Source of the DNA: Oscillospiraceae bacterium Zagget6
Lineage (GTDB): Bacteria > Bacillota > Clostridia > Oscillospirales > Oscillospiraceae
DNA length: 64,000 nucleotides
Assembly: GCA_001941075.1 (NCBI GenBank)
Contig: MSHH01000064.1
Location: forward strand, 25,463 to 89,462
Direction: 5' to 3'
Shown: positions 26,283-33,603 of the stretch, piece after piece
Position numbering within the stretch: position 1 is the stretch's first letter
Layout of the letters: the number at the start of each line of letters is the position of its first letter
Made by a program: the position numbers and the translations under genes
The notes under the pieces: model-generated
What the model was told of the DNA's origin: nothing
What the model saw: only the letters and a program-made list of their open reading frames with translations
The model's database searches: none

Positions 26283-26311
26283 TTGAAAATCCAGAGGCAA
26301 GCCGCTATAAT
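26283..26311 (+). promoter_or_regulatory. Promoter of mreB/mbl
   Basis: TTGAAA (26283-26288), 17-bp spacer, TATAAT (26306-26311); the predicted leader is about 115 nt. Confidence 0.75.
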
Positions 26312-26433
26312 AGGAGCAGATGGTCATGGGGGCAGTCTGCGCCCCTTTTGTGATACGTCAAAAAGGTTAAATAAGCGGCCTTTTGGAAAGACTAACGTAA
26401 CTCGAAACTCAAAACTGTTCAGGAGTGTGGATA

Positions 26434-27462
26434 ATGAGCGTTGCAAAGGACATCGGTATCGATCTGGGTACTGCTTCCATTCTGGTCTACGTCAAGGGGA
26501 AGGGCGTCGTCCTCCAGGAGCCTTCCGTCGTAGCCATCGACAAAAACACTGGCAAGCTGCTGAAGGTCGGCAGCGAGGCCCAGAACATGCTGGGCCGCAC
26601 CCCCGGCAACATTGTTGCCATGCGTCCCCTGCGGGAGGGCGTCATCTCTGACTACGATATGACCGAGCGTATGCTGCGGGAGTTCATCCGCAAGGTGGCT
26701 CCGGTCCACTTCTTCAAGCCCCGTGTGGTCATTTGCGTTCCCTCCGGTATCACCGAGGTGGAGGAGCGCGCCGTCATCGACGCGGGCATCCAGGCCGGCG
26801 CCCGGAAGGTCTACCTCATCGAGGAGCCGGTGGCCGCCGCCATCGGCGCGGGCATCGACATCGCCAAGCCCGACGGCCACATGATCGTGGACATCGGCGG
26901 CGGCACCACCGACGTGGCGGTTATCTCCCTGTCCGGCGTGGTGGAGTCCGCCTCCATCAAAGTCGCTGGCGACGAGTTCAACGACGCCGTGGTCAAATAC
27001 ATCCGCCGCAAGCACAACGTCCTCATCGGCGAGCGTACGGCGGAAGAGCTGAAAATTTCCATCGGCTGCGTGTTCCCCCGGGAAGAGGAGCAGTCCGTGG
27101 AGATCAAGGGCCGCGACCTGATGACCGGTCTGCCCTGCACTTTCTCCGTCACCTCCTCCGAGATGATCGAAGCCTTCGAGGAACCCACCCAGCGCATCCT
27201 GGAGTCCATCCACAGCGTTCTGGAGCGCACCCCGCCTGAGCTGGTGGCCGACATCTCCACCAACGGCATCGTTATGACCGGCGGCGGCTCCCTGGTCTGG
27301 GGCTTCGACAAGCTCATCGAGTCCCACACCGGCATTGAGACCCGCGTGGCAGACGACGCCATCTCCTGCGTGGCCTTCGGCACCGGCAAGAGCCTGGACG
27401 ACCTGGCTTCCATGCAGGACGGCACCATGAACCTGTCCCGCCGGAAGCAGATGAACAGCTGA
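26434..27462 (+). CDS. mreB: Rod-shape-determining actin homologue MreB/Mbl
   Basis: 342 residues, the normal MreB length. The phosphate-1 loop is DIGIDLGTASILVY at residues 6-19, phosphate-2 is VDIGGGTTDVAV, and the adenosine motif MTGGGSLVWGF is near residue 290. It forms membrane-bound filaments that direct lateral wall synthesis. It is not followed by mreC/mreD here, so it may be the Mbl or MreBH paralogue. The ATG at 26434 follows AGGAGTG; three earlier codons (ATG TGG ATA) are possible but less well placed. A terminator follows. Confidence 0.9.
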   Translation: MSVAKDIGIDLGTASILVYVKGKGVVLQEPSVVAIDKNTGKLLKVGSEAQNMLGRTPGNIVAMRPLREGVISDYDMTERMLREFIRKVAPVHFFKPRVVICVPSGITEVEERAVIDAGIQAGARKVYLIEEPVAAAIGAGIDIAKPDGHMIVDIGGGTTDVAVISLSGVVESASIKVAGDEFNDAVVKYIRRKHNVLIGERTAEELKISIGCVFPREEEQSVEIKGRDLMTGLPCTFSVTSSEMIEAFEEPTQRILESIHSVLERTPPELVADISTNGIVMTGGGSLVWGFDKLIESHTGIETRVADDAISCVAFGTGKSLDDLASMQDGTMNLSRRKQMNS

Positions 27463-27479
27463 TTTTCACAAAAAAGTTT

Positions 27480-27509
27480 CTCCCCCGCCTGGTTGGGCGG
27501 GGGAGTTTT
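27480..27509 (+). terminator. Terminator of mreB/mbl
   Basis: CTCCCCCGCC (27480-27489) pairs with GGCGGGGGAG (27496-27505), followed by TTTTA. It also marks the sharp transition into AT-rich DNA. Confidence 0.9.
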
Positions 27510-27510
27510 A

Positions 27511-28074
27511 CTATGGAGCTAAAAGGTGCCTATTCGTTGTTATAATATTGCAACTCTGAACATCTGAAAAATCAGCATCATTGGTAACTATAAAAGCGCC
27601 AACTTTATTCATTTCATATCCGTAGTAGCGATCATTAAAATCGAATGTTTGCGGATTATTGAACAAGAATGGTATGTCACCAGAAAAAGAGGAAAAACCA
27701 CTATCCACAAAATCAAAAACCGGCTTGATTTGACGTATGATAATGTACTTGAGTTCGTTTAGAATGTCAGAATACTCTGCACTTAGTTTAAATGTTTGCT
27801 TGAAATAGGACTTGGTGTGCGACCAGCCATTCAAGGAGGCAAGTCTATGAAACTCCCTTTGAATGTAAGTGTTTACAAATTCTGATAGCAAGACATCATT
27901 CATGAGTAATTTCGCGTGCGACCTAACAATTCTGGTCATTAGAGTCGAGTACGGACCTATTAATGAAGCATCGTAGGAACCATTTGTATAGTGCATATAC
28001 ATTAAGATGTTGCAATCTAAAAAATAAATTTCTCCCTCCTTCGGCATATGTGTATTCGCATCTAAAATCGCCAT
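27511..28074 (-). CDS. PIN-domain nuclease-like protein of the AT-rich operon
   Basis: 187 residues from the ATG at 28074, which has GGAGCAGG upstream; an ATG at 28122 would overlap the previous gene. The acidic set of a PIN RNase is visible: Asp20 in YFLDCNILMY, Glu65 in LLSEFVNTY, Asp148 in FDFNDRYY and Asp166/Asp168 in VTNDADFSD. A PIN protein would cut RNA in the presence of Mg or Mn. It is the third gene of the operon and the likely effector. There is no adjacent antitoxin of a known VapB type, so control probably comes from the two upstream STAS/HATPase genes. GC content is far below the flanks. Confidence 0.7.
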   Translation of the reverse strand: MAILDANTHMPKEGEIYFLDCNILMYMHYTNGSYDASLIGPYSTLMTRIVRSHAKLLMNDVLLSEFVNTYIQREFHRLASLNGWSHTKSYFKQTFKLSAEYSDILNELKYIIIRQIKPVFDFVDSGFSSFSGDIPFLFNNPQTFDFNDRYYGYEMNKVGAFIVTNDADFSDVQSCNIITTNRHLLAP

Positions 28075-28090
28075 AAATAACCTGCTCCAA

Positions 28091-28420
28091 TCATAAAAAC
28101 TCGTCCAATGCATCCGACACACTTTCAGGATTTGCGTAGAAATCTTTAGCGCGTGAAATAACTCTTTGCAAAATGAACATATCTTCTTGACACAGATTGA
28201 TGATTTTAAGATTTCCGTTCAAAAACTGGCTATCATAATCTTTGTACAACGCGCCTATAGCGTTATTGAGGAACGTTGAAAGGATGGTTTGCATCCCACT
28301 GAAATCAACTTCAACCTTCTCGTTTTCAGAAAAACCTTCCACTATTTTAGCGTGGATTCTATCTCCCTGCTGCATATCGGTTGCTCGATCACCAATTTCC
28401 TGTAGCACACTAATAATCAT
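28091..28420 (-). CDS. STAS-like DUF4325 protein
   Basis: 109 residues. The core KVEVDFSGMQTILSTFLNNA followed by GNLKIINLCQEDMFILQRVI matches the pattern of DUF4325, a STAS-like domain (strand ending VDF-x-G, helix with Ser, then strand KIINL and a helix). AGGAGGG lies 4 nt before the ATG. It sits 18 nt after the HATPase gene and 17 nt before the PIN gene, so all three are co-transcribed. By analogy with SpoIIAA/RsbV it may be a phosphorylatable switch partner for the HATPase; Ser in the TILSTF segment is the candidate residue. Confidence 0.65.
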   Translation of the reverse strand: MIISVLQEIGDRATDMQQGDRIHAKIVEGFSENEKVEVDFSGMQTILSTFLNNAIGALYKDYDSQFLNGNLKIINLCQEDMFILQRVISRAKDFYANPESVSDALDEFL

Positions 28421-28438
28421 ATTTCCCTCCTAGTTTTC

Positions 28439-29323
28439 TTAAAATAACAGTTCAGAATTTGATGGTACATCATGTATATATAGATTAGTATCGTTTTGAT
28501 CTATTTCTATATTCACGATTGTCCCAGGGAAAACTTGCTCAAATTCTCTTTTTCCTTCTGCTCCATTATTGATTTCCCAAAATTCCCTGCCGGAAATTAT
28601 TTGAAATTTTCCTTTGTTGTAACTAATGAAATCTTTCATTAACGATAGACCAATTCCCCCAGTTGTTCCTCTTTTAGTAGAATGATTGGGCTGGACTGCC
28701 CATGAAATGCTGTTGTCTGGAAGGACAGCATCCATTTCCGTTAAATAAGGTATCACGTTTTCTTGGAAAGTTCTTCCTAAATTTACAATAGTAAAATCCA
28801 TTTTATGATAGTAAGGATAATACTGTCCACAAGTGTATACATATGCGCAATTTCCGTGAATCTGCGCATTTCCAAATAACTCTTGTATATACGAGCTAAT
28901 TGCTTTTTTTACAGCTAAATCCATACTGGGAAAGTATCCAATTAACTCATCATCCATGTAGTGGCTAAAGTTGTATGTATCATTAGCTTTAAACACTTTA
29001 AAAGGAATTACTGTTTCAGAATCATGAGGACAATATTCTAAATTGAAACAATGCTTACCAAATCCATTCCGAACAAACAATTTCGTCAATGTACAATCAT
29101 GTTGATTGCGATATATGCTTGTAACGCCTTTTTGTCGTCCTAATTCTACAATAGCATAAAGTGCAGGTAATAAATTCGCGTCAAACCATGTATTCTCTTT
29201 GAAATTGAGCACTACAGATGTATCTTGTGTACAAATATTATATATACTTGCAAGATTTAATAAATCTCTATAACCTGTATAGTTGCTCTTTATCGATTTT
29301 GGAATGATTATCTGTATTGTCAT
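28439..29323 (-). CDS. STAS-HATPase partner-switch protein
   Basis: 294 residues, first gene of the AT-rich operon. Residues about 15-80 look STAS-like (TSVVLNFKENTWFDANLLPA). Residues about 130-275 are a GHKL ATPase: N box ELFGNAQIHGN (Glu148, Asn152), a degenerate G1 region (FTIVNLGRTF) and G2 GTTGGIGLSLM (residues 219-229). The layout resembles anti-sigma or RsbT-like kinases fused to a STAS domain, but no sigma factor gene is nearby. It may bind or phosphorylate the DUF4325 protein. The start is weakly supported (AGAGAAG upstream). Confidence 0.65.
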   Translation of the reverse strand: MTIQIIIPKSIKSNYTGYRDLLNLASIYNICTQDTSVVLNFKENTWFDANLLPALYAIVELGRQKGVTSIYRNQHDCTLTKLFVRNGFGKHCFNLEYCPHDSETVIPFKVFKANDTYNFSHYMDDELIGYFPSMDLAVKKAISSYIQELFGNAQIHGNCAYVYTCGQYYPYYHKMDFTIVNLGRTFQENVIPYLTEMDAVLPDNSISWAVQPNHSTKRGTTGGIGLSLMKDFISYNKGKFQIISGREFWEINNGAEGKREFEQVFPGTIVNIEIDQNDTNLYIHDVPSNSELLF

Positions 29324-29450
29324 TTCTTCTCTTTCTTCGCCAATTCAGTTAGCCTTCTTTTGATAGCTGCAAAAATAATCAGCAGAAACTACAAGAGTAC
29401 TATGAAACCGAGTTACTACACTTATATTGGCACCTACTATATACTATGCT

Positions 29451-29494
29451 ATTATACCCTAATAATGAAATAATGGCAAGGCTAATTTGCCATT
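29451..29494 (-). promoter_or_regulatory. Promoter with palindromic operator for the AT-rich operon
   Basis: Minus strand TTGCCA (29474-29479), 17-bp spacer, TATAAT (29451-29456). A perfect 8-bp inverted repeat AATGGCAA (29472-29479) / TTGCCATT (29487-29494) with a 7-bp spacer covers the -35, as expected for a repressor site. The leader to the first ATG is about 120 nt. No DNA-binding protein is encoded in the operon itself. Confidence 0.65.
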
Positions 29495-29567
29495 TTAATT
29501 TATAGAATCAGTTTTTTAGCATCAAGTTCACCCTATTCCCAATTTGAACAAAAACGATGCTTTACTA

Positions 29568-30203
29568 TTATTTCTGCCGAATCGGGTGCTGAATCACCGT
29601 TTTCTGCTTCTCTGGGGCGGTTTTGCGGGGATCGCTGAGATAAATCTCGTGGTGGAGCCTCTGGTCGTTAATGTCCAGCGCGTACCCCTGAGCGGTCATA
29701 AATTCGTGCATCCGCCGAACGGTGGCCGGTTCCTCATCGTAGGGACCGATGTGCATACACTGGACGCACAGCCCCTCGTCAACGGTCAGGAACTCCACCG
29801 GGGAGAAGTCGGTCTTTTTCTTCCGGGTGGCCTCGGCCACGGCCCAGTCGAAGTCCGCCTTGGTAACGAAATCCGGCAGACGAATAACGGAAATGAACCG
29901 AAAGTCCTCTTTTCGGCTGTAGTCAATGTCTGCGTCCTGGCCCGGCTGCTGCCAGAAGCCCTCCAGCGGCGGCACCACGTAGTCGAAATAGCCCTCGATG
30001 GTGTGACTGCCCTTTTTACTCATTTTAATGGTATAGGCCACCCCATAGAGCAGACCAATGGAGGCTTTGTAAGCGCCGTCCATGGCGTTGGGGTCGCCGA
30101 CGCCGAGGACGGCCAGGTAATTCATGGGTGGAACGGTGACGATACCCGGCGTTTTCTTGGGCAGATAGAACTCTTTGTACTCTTTTTTGTAATCAAAGGC
30201 TAT
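29568..30203 (-). CDS. GyrI-like small-molecule-binding protein, apparent ATA start
   Basis: Homology to the GyrI-like family extends upstream of the first ATG (30125): the codons before it read AFDYKKEYKEFYLPKK, the usual N-terminus of this group. The only start position with a ribosome-binding site (GAGAGGAG, 8 nt away) is an ATA codon at 30201-30203, giving 211 residues; no ATG, GTG, TTG or CTG lies between the gpsA stop and that point. The family binds hydrophobic cations or other small molecules. A substitution of the original ATG or a sequencing error could also explain the ATA. It lies 18 nt after gpsA. Confidence 0.75.
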   Translation of the reverse strand: MAFDYKKEYKEFYLPKKTPGIVTVPPMNYLAVLGVGDPNAMDGAYKASIGLLYGVAYTIKMSKKGSHTIEGYFDYVVPPLEGFWQQPGQDADIDYSRKEDFRFISVIRLPDFVTKADFDWAVAEATRKKKTDFSPVEFLTVDEGLCVQCMHIGPYDEEPATVRRMHEFMTAQGYALDINDQRLHHEIYLSDPRKTAPEKQKTVIQHPIRQK

Positions 30204-30221
30204 AGCGGGCGCTCCTCTCTG

Positions 30222-31223
30222 TCAGATCCAGGCGTCCTCCACTTCATGGTTCTTCCGGCGGGTCATCAGGGAGTTGAACACCTCCGGCACGGTCTTGCCC
30301 TCGTAGAGCACCTCGTAGGCCGCTTGGGTGATGGGCAGCTCCACGCCGTACTTTTTCGCCAGCTGCATCCCCGTCTCGGCGGCGTAGTAGCCCTCCACCA
30401 CCGCGCCAATGCGCTTCACCGCCTCCTGGGGTTCCACCCCCTGGCCGATGAGGATACCCGCCCGGTGGTTCCGGGAGTGAACGCTGGTGCAGGTGACGAT
30501 CAGGTCGCCCACGCCGGTCAGTCCGGCAAAGGTCCGCTGGTGGCCGCCCATGGCGCTGCCCAGCCGGGCGATCTCCGTCAGGCCGCGGGTCATCAGCATG
30601 GCGCGGGTGTTATCCCCGTAGCCCATGCCGTCCACCACGCCGGCGCACAGGGCGATGACGTTTTTCAGCGCCGCGCCGATCTCACAGCCCACCACGTCGG
30701 AGGAGGTGTACACCCGGAAACGGGGGGACATGAAGATGTCCTGCACCCGCTCCGCTGCCTCCTTGTTCTCAGAGGCGGCGACAATGGCGGTGGGGATGCC
30801 ACGCCCCACCTCTTCGGCGTGGGTGGGACCGCACAGCACCACCACTGGGCAGCTCGCGTCCACCTCGGACTCGATGACCTGGCTCAGCCGCAGGGTGGTG
30901 CCTTTCTCGAAGCCCTTGCCCACGCTGACCACGATGGTGCCGGGCCGAATCAGCTTTGCCAGCTGCGCGGCGGTGCTGCGCACCGCGAAGGAGGGGGTGG
31001 CCAGAATGACCACTTCGCTGTCCGTCACACAGGACATATCCGCAGTCAGCTCCAGCTCCGCCGGGAGAGGGACCCCCTTGAGCATGGGGTTTTCGTGGTT
31101 GGCCTGGAGTACGTCGCTCTCCTCCTGGCAGTAGGACCAGAGTACGACCTGGTTGCCGTTTTCCAGCAGCAGCAGGGCCAGAGCGGTGCCCCAGCCGCCG
31201 GAGCCTAAGACGGTGATTTTCAT
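30222..31223 (-). CDS. gpsA: Glycerol-3-phosphate dehydrogenase [NAD(P)+]
   Basis: 333 residues, normal length. N-terminal dinucleotide-binding motif LGSGGWGTALA (residues 5-15), substrate-site segment ALKNVIALCAGVVDG with the catalytic Lys, and the C-terminal domain including TGVGDLIVTCTS. It reduces dihydroxyacetone phosphate to sn-glycerol 3-phosphate in the cytoplasm, providing the acceptor for PlsY, whose gene lies upstream. Confidence 0.95.
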   Translation of the reverse strand: MKITVLGSGGWGTALALLLLENGNQVVLWSYCQEESDVLQANHENPMLKGVPLPAELELTADMSCVTDSEVVILATPSFAVRSTAAQLAKLIRPGTIVVSVGKGFEKGTTLRLSQVIESEVDASCPVVVLCGPTHAEEVGRGIPTAIVAASENKEAAERVQDIFMSPRFRVYTSSDVVGCEIGAALKNVIALCAGVVDGMGYGDNTRAMLMTRGLTEIARLGSAMGGHQRTFAGLTGVGDLIVTCTSVHSRNHRAGILIGQGVEPQEAVKRIGAVVEGYYAAETGMQLAKKYGVELPITQAAYEVLYEGKTVPEVFNSLMTRRKNHEVEDAWI

Positions 31224-31250
31224 ATGGTTCCTCCATTCCGCATTGGCAGC

Positions 31251-31540
31251 TATTAGCTGTTAGCTGCTAGCTATTAGTCAGGATAGTGCTTGCTGTTTCG
31301 TCAGGAGTTTTATCCGGCAGTTTCTTGAACCAGCATTCAGCGACTGGCACCCCTCTTGCCTCCGCCGTCAAGCGGCACTTTCGCTTCGCTCCCTGCCCTG
31401 AAAGGGGAGGAGGGCCGCCGCCTTTGGGCGGTGGCGGAGGGGTTTCCCGCCAGAATCACTGATAAGAATGATTCAAAGGAACAACTGTAAAAGTTAGCAG
31501 CTTCTGGCTAACAGCCAAGAGCTAAAAGCTAACAGCTAAA
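31251..31540. repeat. Composite repeat element E2 with inverted heptad arms
   Basis: Left arm 31251-31278 (TATTAGC, TGTTAGC, TGCTAGC, TATTAGT) and right arm 31506-31540 (GGCTAAC, AGCCAAG, AGCTAAA, AGCTAAC, AGCTAAA) are inverted relatives with 7-bp period. Between them, 31365-31435 holds the GTCAAGCGG repeat and 31441-31490 a module resembling 38759-38800. The right arm ends at the plsY stop codon. It fills the 317-bp gap between gpsA and plsY. Confidence 0.8.
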
Positions 31541-32176
31541 CTACTCTTTTTTAAACTCGAACTTATTTTCGTTCCCCTGGGCGATGCGTTTGGCATTGTC
31601 CCGGTGCCGCACGACGATGAGTACTCCCGCGACACAAGCCAGCCCCACCACCGGCAGGTTCCCATAGATGAACCAGCAGCAGATGGGGAACAAAATCGCC
31701 GCAACCATGGACCCCAGGGACACCCAGCGGGTGATGGCGACCAGCACCACAAAGGCCCCCAGGCAGATCAGCGCGATGCGCCAGTCCATGCACAGGATGA
31801 CCCCCGCACCGCAGAGAACGCCCTTGCCGCCCCGGAAGCCAAACATACAGGGGAAGGAGTGGCCCAGGATGCAGAAGATGCCCCCCAGCAGCTTGCCGAT
31901 GACCGGCCAGCCCAGGAAAGTCCCCAGCAGCGCCCCGCCCAGCAGGACGGAAATCACCGCCTTGGCAAGGTCGCCCAAAATCACAAAGACGACCTTCCCT
32001 TTGCCAAAGACGCGGTAGAAGTTGGTCAGACCTGCGTTGCCGCTGCCGTGGTTGCGCACGTCGTCGTGGAGGATATATTTAGAGATAATCAGCGCCGAGT
32101 TGCAGCAGCCCAGCAGATAGGAAACCACTGCGACAATGGCAATCAGACCAACGGTCATGGGCAACGCTTCGTTCAT
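31541..32176 (-). CDS. plsY: Glycerol-3-phosphate acyltransferase PlsY
   Basis: 211 residues with five or so membrane segments. Conserved motifs of PlsY are present: GSGNAGLTNFYRVFGK and FRGGKGV. It acylates glycerol 3-phosphate from acyl-phosphate, the first step of phospholipid synthesis. The start overlaps the der stop by one base (TGATG) behind GGAGGAGG. The Lys/Glu-rich C-terminus is slightly longer than in model proteins. Confidence 0.95.
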   Translation of the reverse strand: MNEALPMTVGLIAIVAVVSYLLGCCNSALIISKYILHDDVRNHGSGNAGLTNFYRVFGKGKVVFVILGDLAKAVISVLLGGALLGTFLGWPVIGKLLGGIFCILGHSFPCMFGFRGGKGVLCGAGVILCMDWRIALICLGAFVVLVAITRWVSLGSMVAAILFPICCWFIYGNLPVVGLACVAGVLIVVRHRDNAKRIAQGNENKFEFKKE

Positions 32177-33516
32177 CAGGAATCCTCCTCCTTGTCCCCC
32201 TTTTGCCGGATAATCAGGCGAATCGGTGTGCCGTCCAGCCCAAAGGTGTTTCTAATTTGGTTTTCGATATACCGCTGATAGGAAAAATGGAACAGCTTGG
32301 CCTCGTTGCAGAAGCACACGAAGGTGGGCGGCTGCACTCCCACCTGGGTCATATAGTAGATTTTCAGGCGGCGGCCCTTGTCGGTGGGGGGCTGGACGCG
32401 GGTGGTGGCCTCCGCCAGCACCGAGTTCAGCACGCCGGTGCGGACCCGCAGCAGCGACATCTCGTGGACCCGGTTGATGAGTTCAAACAGCTTGTTCACC
32501 CGCTGGCCGGTCAGGGCCGAGATAAAGAGGATGGGCGCGTAGGGCATATAGGACAGGTCCCGGCGGATGTCGTCGGTCATGCGGCGCATAGTCTTGTCGT
32601 CCTTCTCAATGTCGTCCCACTTGTTGACCACGATGATGGAGGCTTTGCCCGCTTCGTGGGCCAGCCCTGCCACCTTAGTGTCCTGTTCCGTGACCCCTTC
32701 GTGGGCGTCGATGAGGATGAGGCACACGTCCGCCCGGTCGATGGCAAGGGTGGCCCGCAGCACGGAGAACTGCTCCACCCGGTCGTTGACCTTGGACTTT
32801 TTCCGCATCCCTGCCGTGTCGATGAAGCAGTATTTGCCGAACTGGTTCTCGAAGAAGCTGTCCACCGCGTCCCGGGTGGTGCCAGCCATGTCGGAGACGA
32901 TGACCCGCTCCTCGCCCAAAATCCGGTTCACCAGAGAGGACTTGCCCACGTTAGGCTTGCCGATGACCGCCACCTTGATGACGTCGTCGTCCTCGTCCGC
33001 CTCCTGGTCCTCCGGGAAGTAGCGCACACACTCCTCCAGCATATCGTCCACGCCGATGCCGTGGATGGCGGAGACGGCGATGGGGTCGCCCAGGCCCAGG
33101 TTGTAGAATTCGTAAATGTCGGGGTTCAGCGCCTTCGCGCCGGTGGAGTCGGCCTTGTTTGCCACCAGCACCACGGGCTTTTGGGACCGGCGGAGCAGGC
33201 TTGCCACGTCCAGATCGGCGGCGGTGACGCCGGTACGGATGTCGCAGACCAGCACGATGACATCGGCGTTCTGAATGGCGATCTCCGCCTGTCCCCGCAT
33301 GAACTGCAAAATCTCGCTGTTGTTCTGGGGTTCGATACCGCCGGTGTCCACAATGGTGAACTGCCTGCCGCACCACTCGCAGTCGGCGTAGAGCCGGTCA
33401 CGGGTGACGCCGGGGGTGTCCTCCACGATGGAGAGCCACTGACCCGCCAGCTTATTAAAGAGCATGGACTTGCCCACGTTGGGCCGTCCCACGATTGCTA
33501 CCAAAGGTTTTGCCAT
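32176..33516 (-). CDS. der: Ribosome biogenesis GTPase Der (EngA)
   Basis: 446 residues with the diagnostic tandem G domains: GRPNVGKS at residues 10-17 and GKPNVGKS near residue 185, each with NKAD/NKWD-type base-recognition loops (VANKADS, VVNKWDD), followed by a C-terminal KH-like domain. It is essential for 50S subunit assembly. It is encoded between the DUF512 radical-SAM gene and plsY, a common Clostridia order. Confidence 0.96.
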   Translation of the reverse strand: MAKPLVAIVGRPNVGKSMLFNKLAGQWLSIVEDTPGVTRDRLYADCEWCGRQFTIVDTGGIEPQNNSEILQFMRGQAEIAIQNADVIVLVCDIRTGVTAADLDVASLLRRSQKPVVLVANKADSTGAKALNPDIYEFYNLGLGDPIAVSAIHGIGVDDMLEECVRYFPEDQEADEDDDVIKVAVIGKPNVGKSSLVNRILGEERVIVSDMAGTTRDAVDSFFENQFGKYCFIDTAGMRKKSKVNDRVEQFSVLRATLAIDRADVCLILIDAHEGVTEQDTKVAGLAHEAGKASIIVVNKWDDIEKDDKTMRRMTDDIRRDLSYMPYAPILFISALTGQRVNKLFELINRVHEMSLLRVRTGVLNSVLAEATTRVQPPTDKGRRLKIYYMTQVGVQPPTFVCFCNEAKLFHFSYQRYIENQIRNTFGLDGTPIRLIIRQKGDKEEDS

Positions 33517-33603
33517 ATCGTCACTTCCTTATGGGCACCACCGTACTGTAGGACGCACAGTAGAACATATGGGTAGTGCAGTCGATAAAATTGAATAAAA
33601 AAC

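Noticed and set aside
27511-28074. Classical VapBC toxin-antitoxin pair
   Set aside because: The gene before the PIN gene is STAS-like rather than a VapB-type DNA-binding antitoxin, and the operon has a third ATPase gene.
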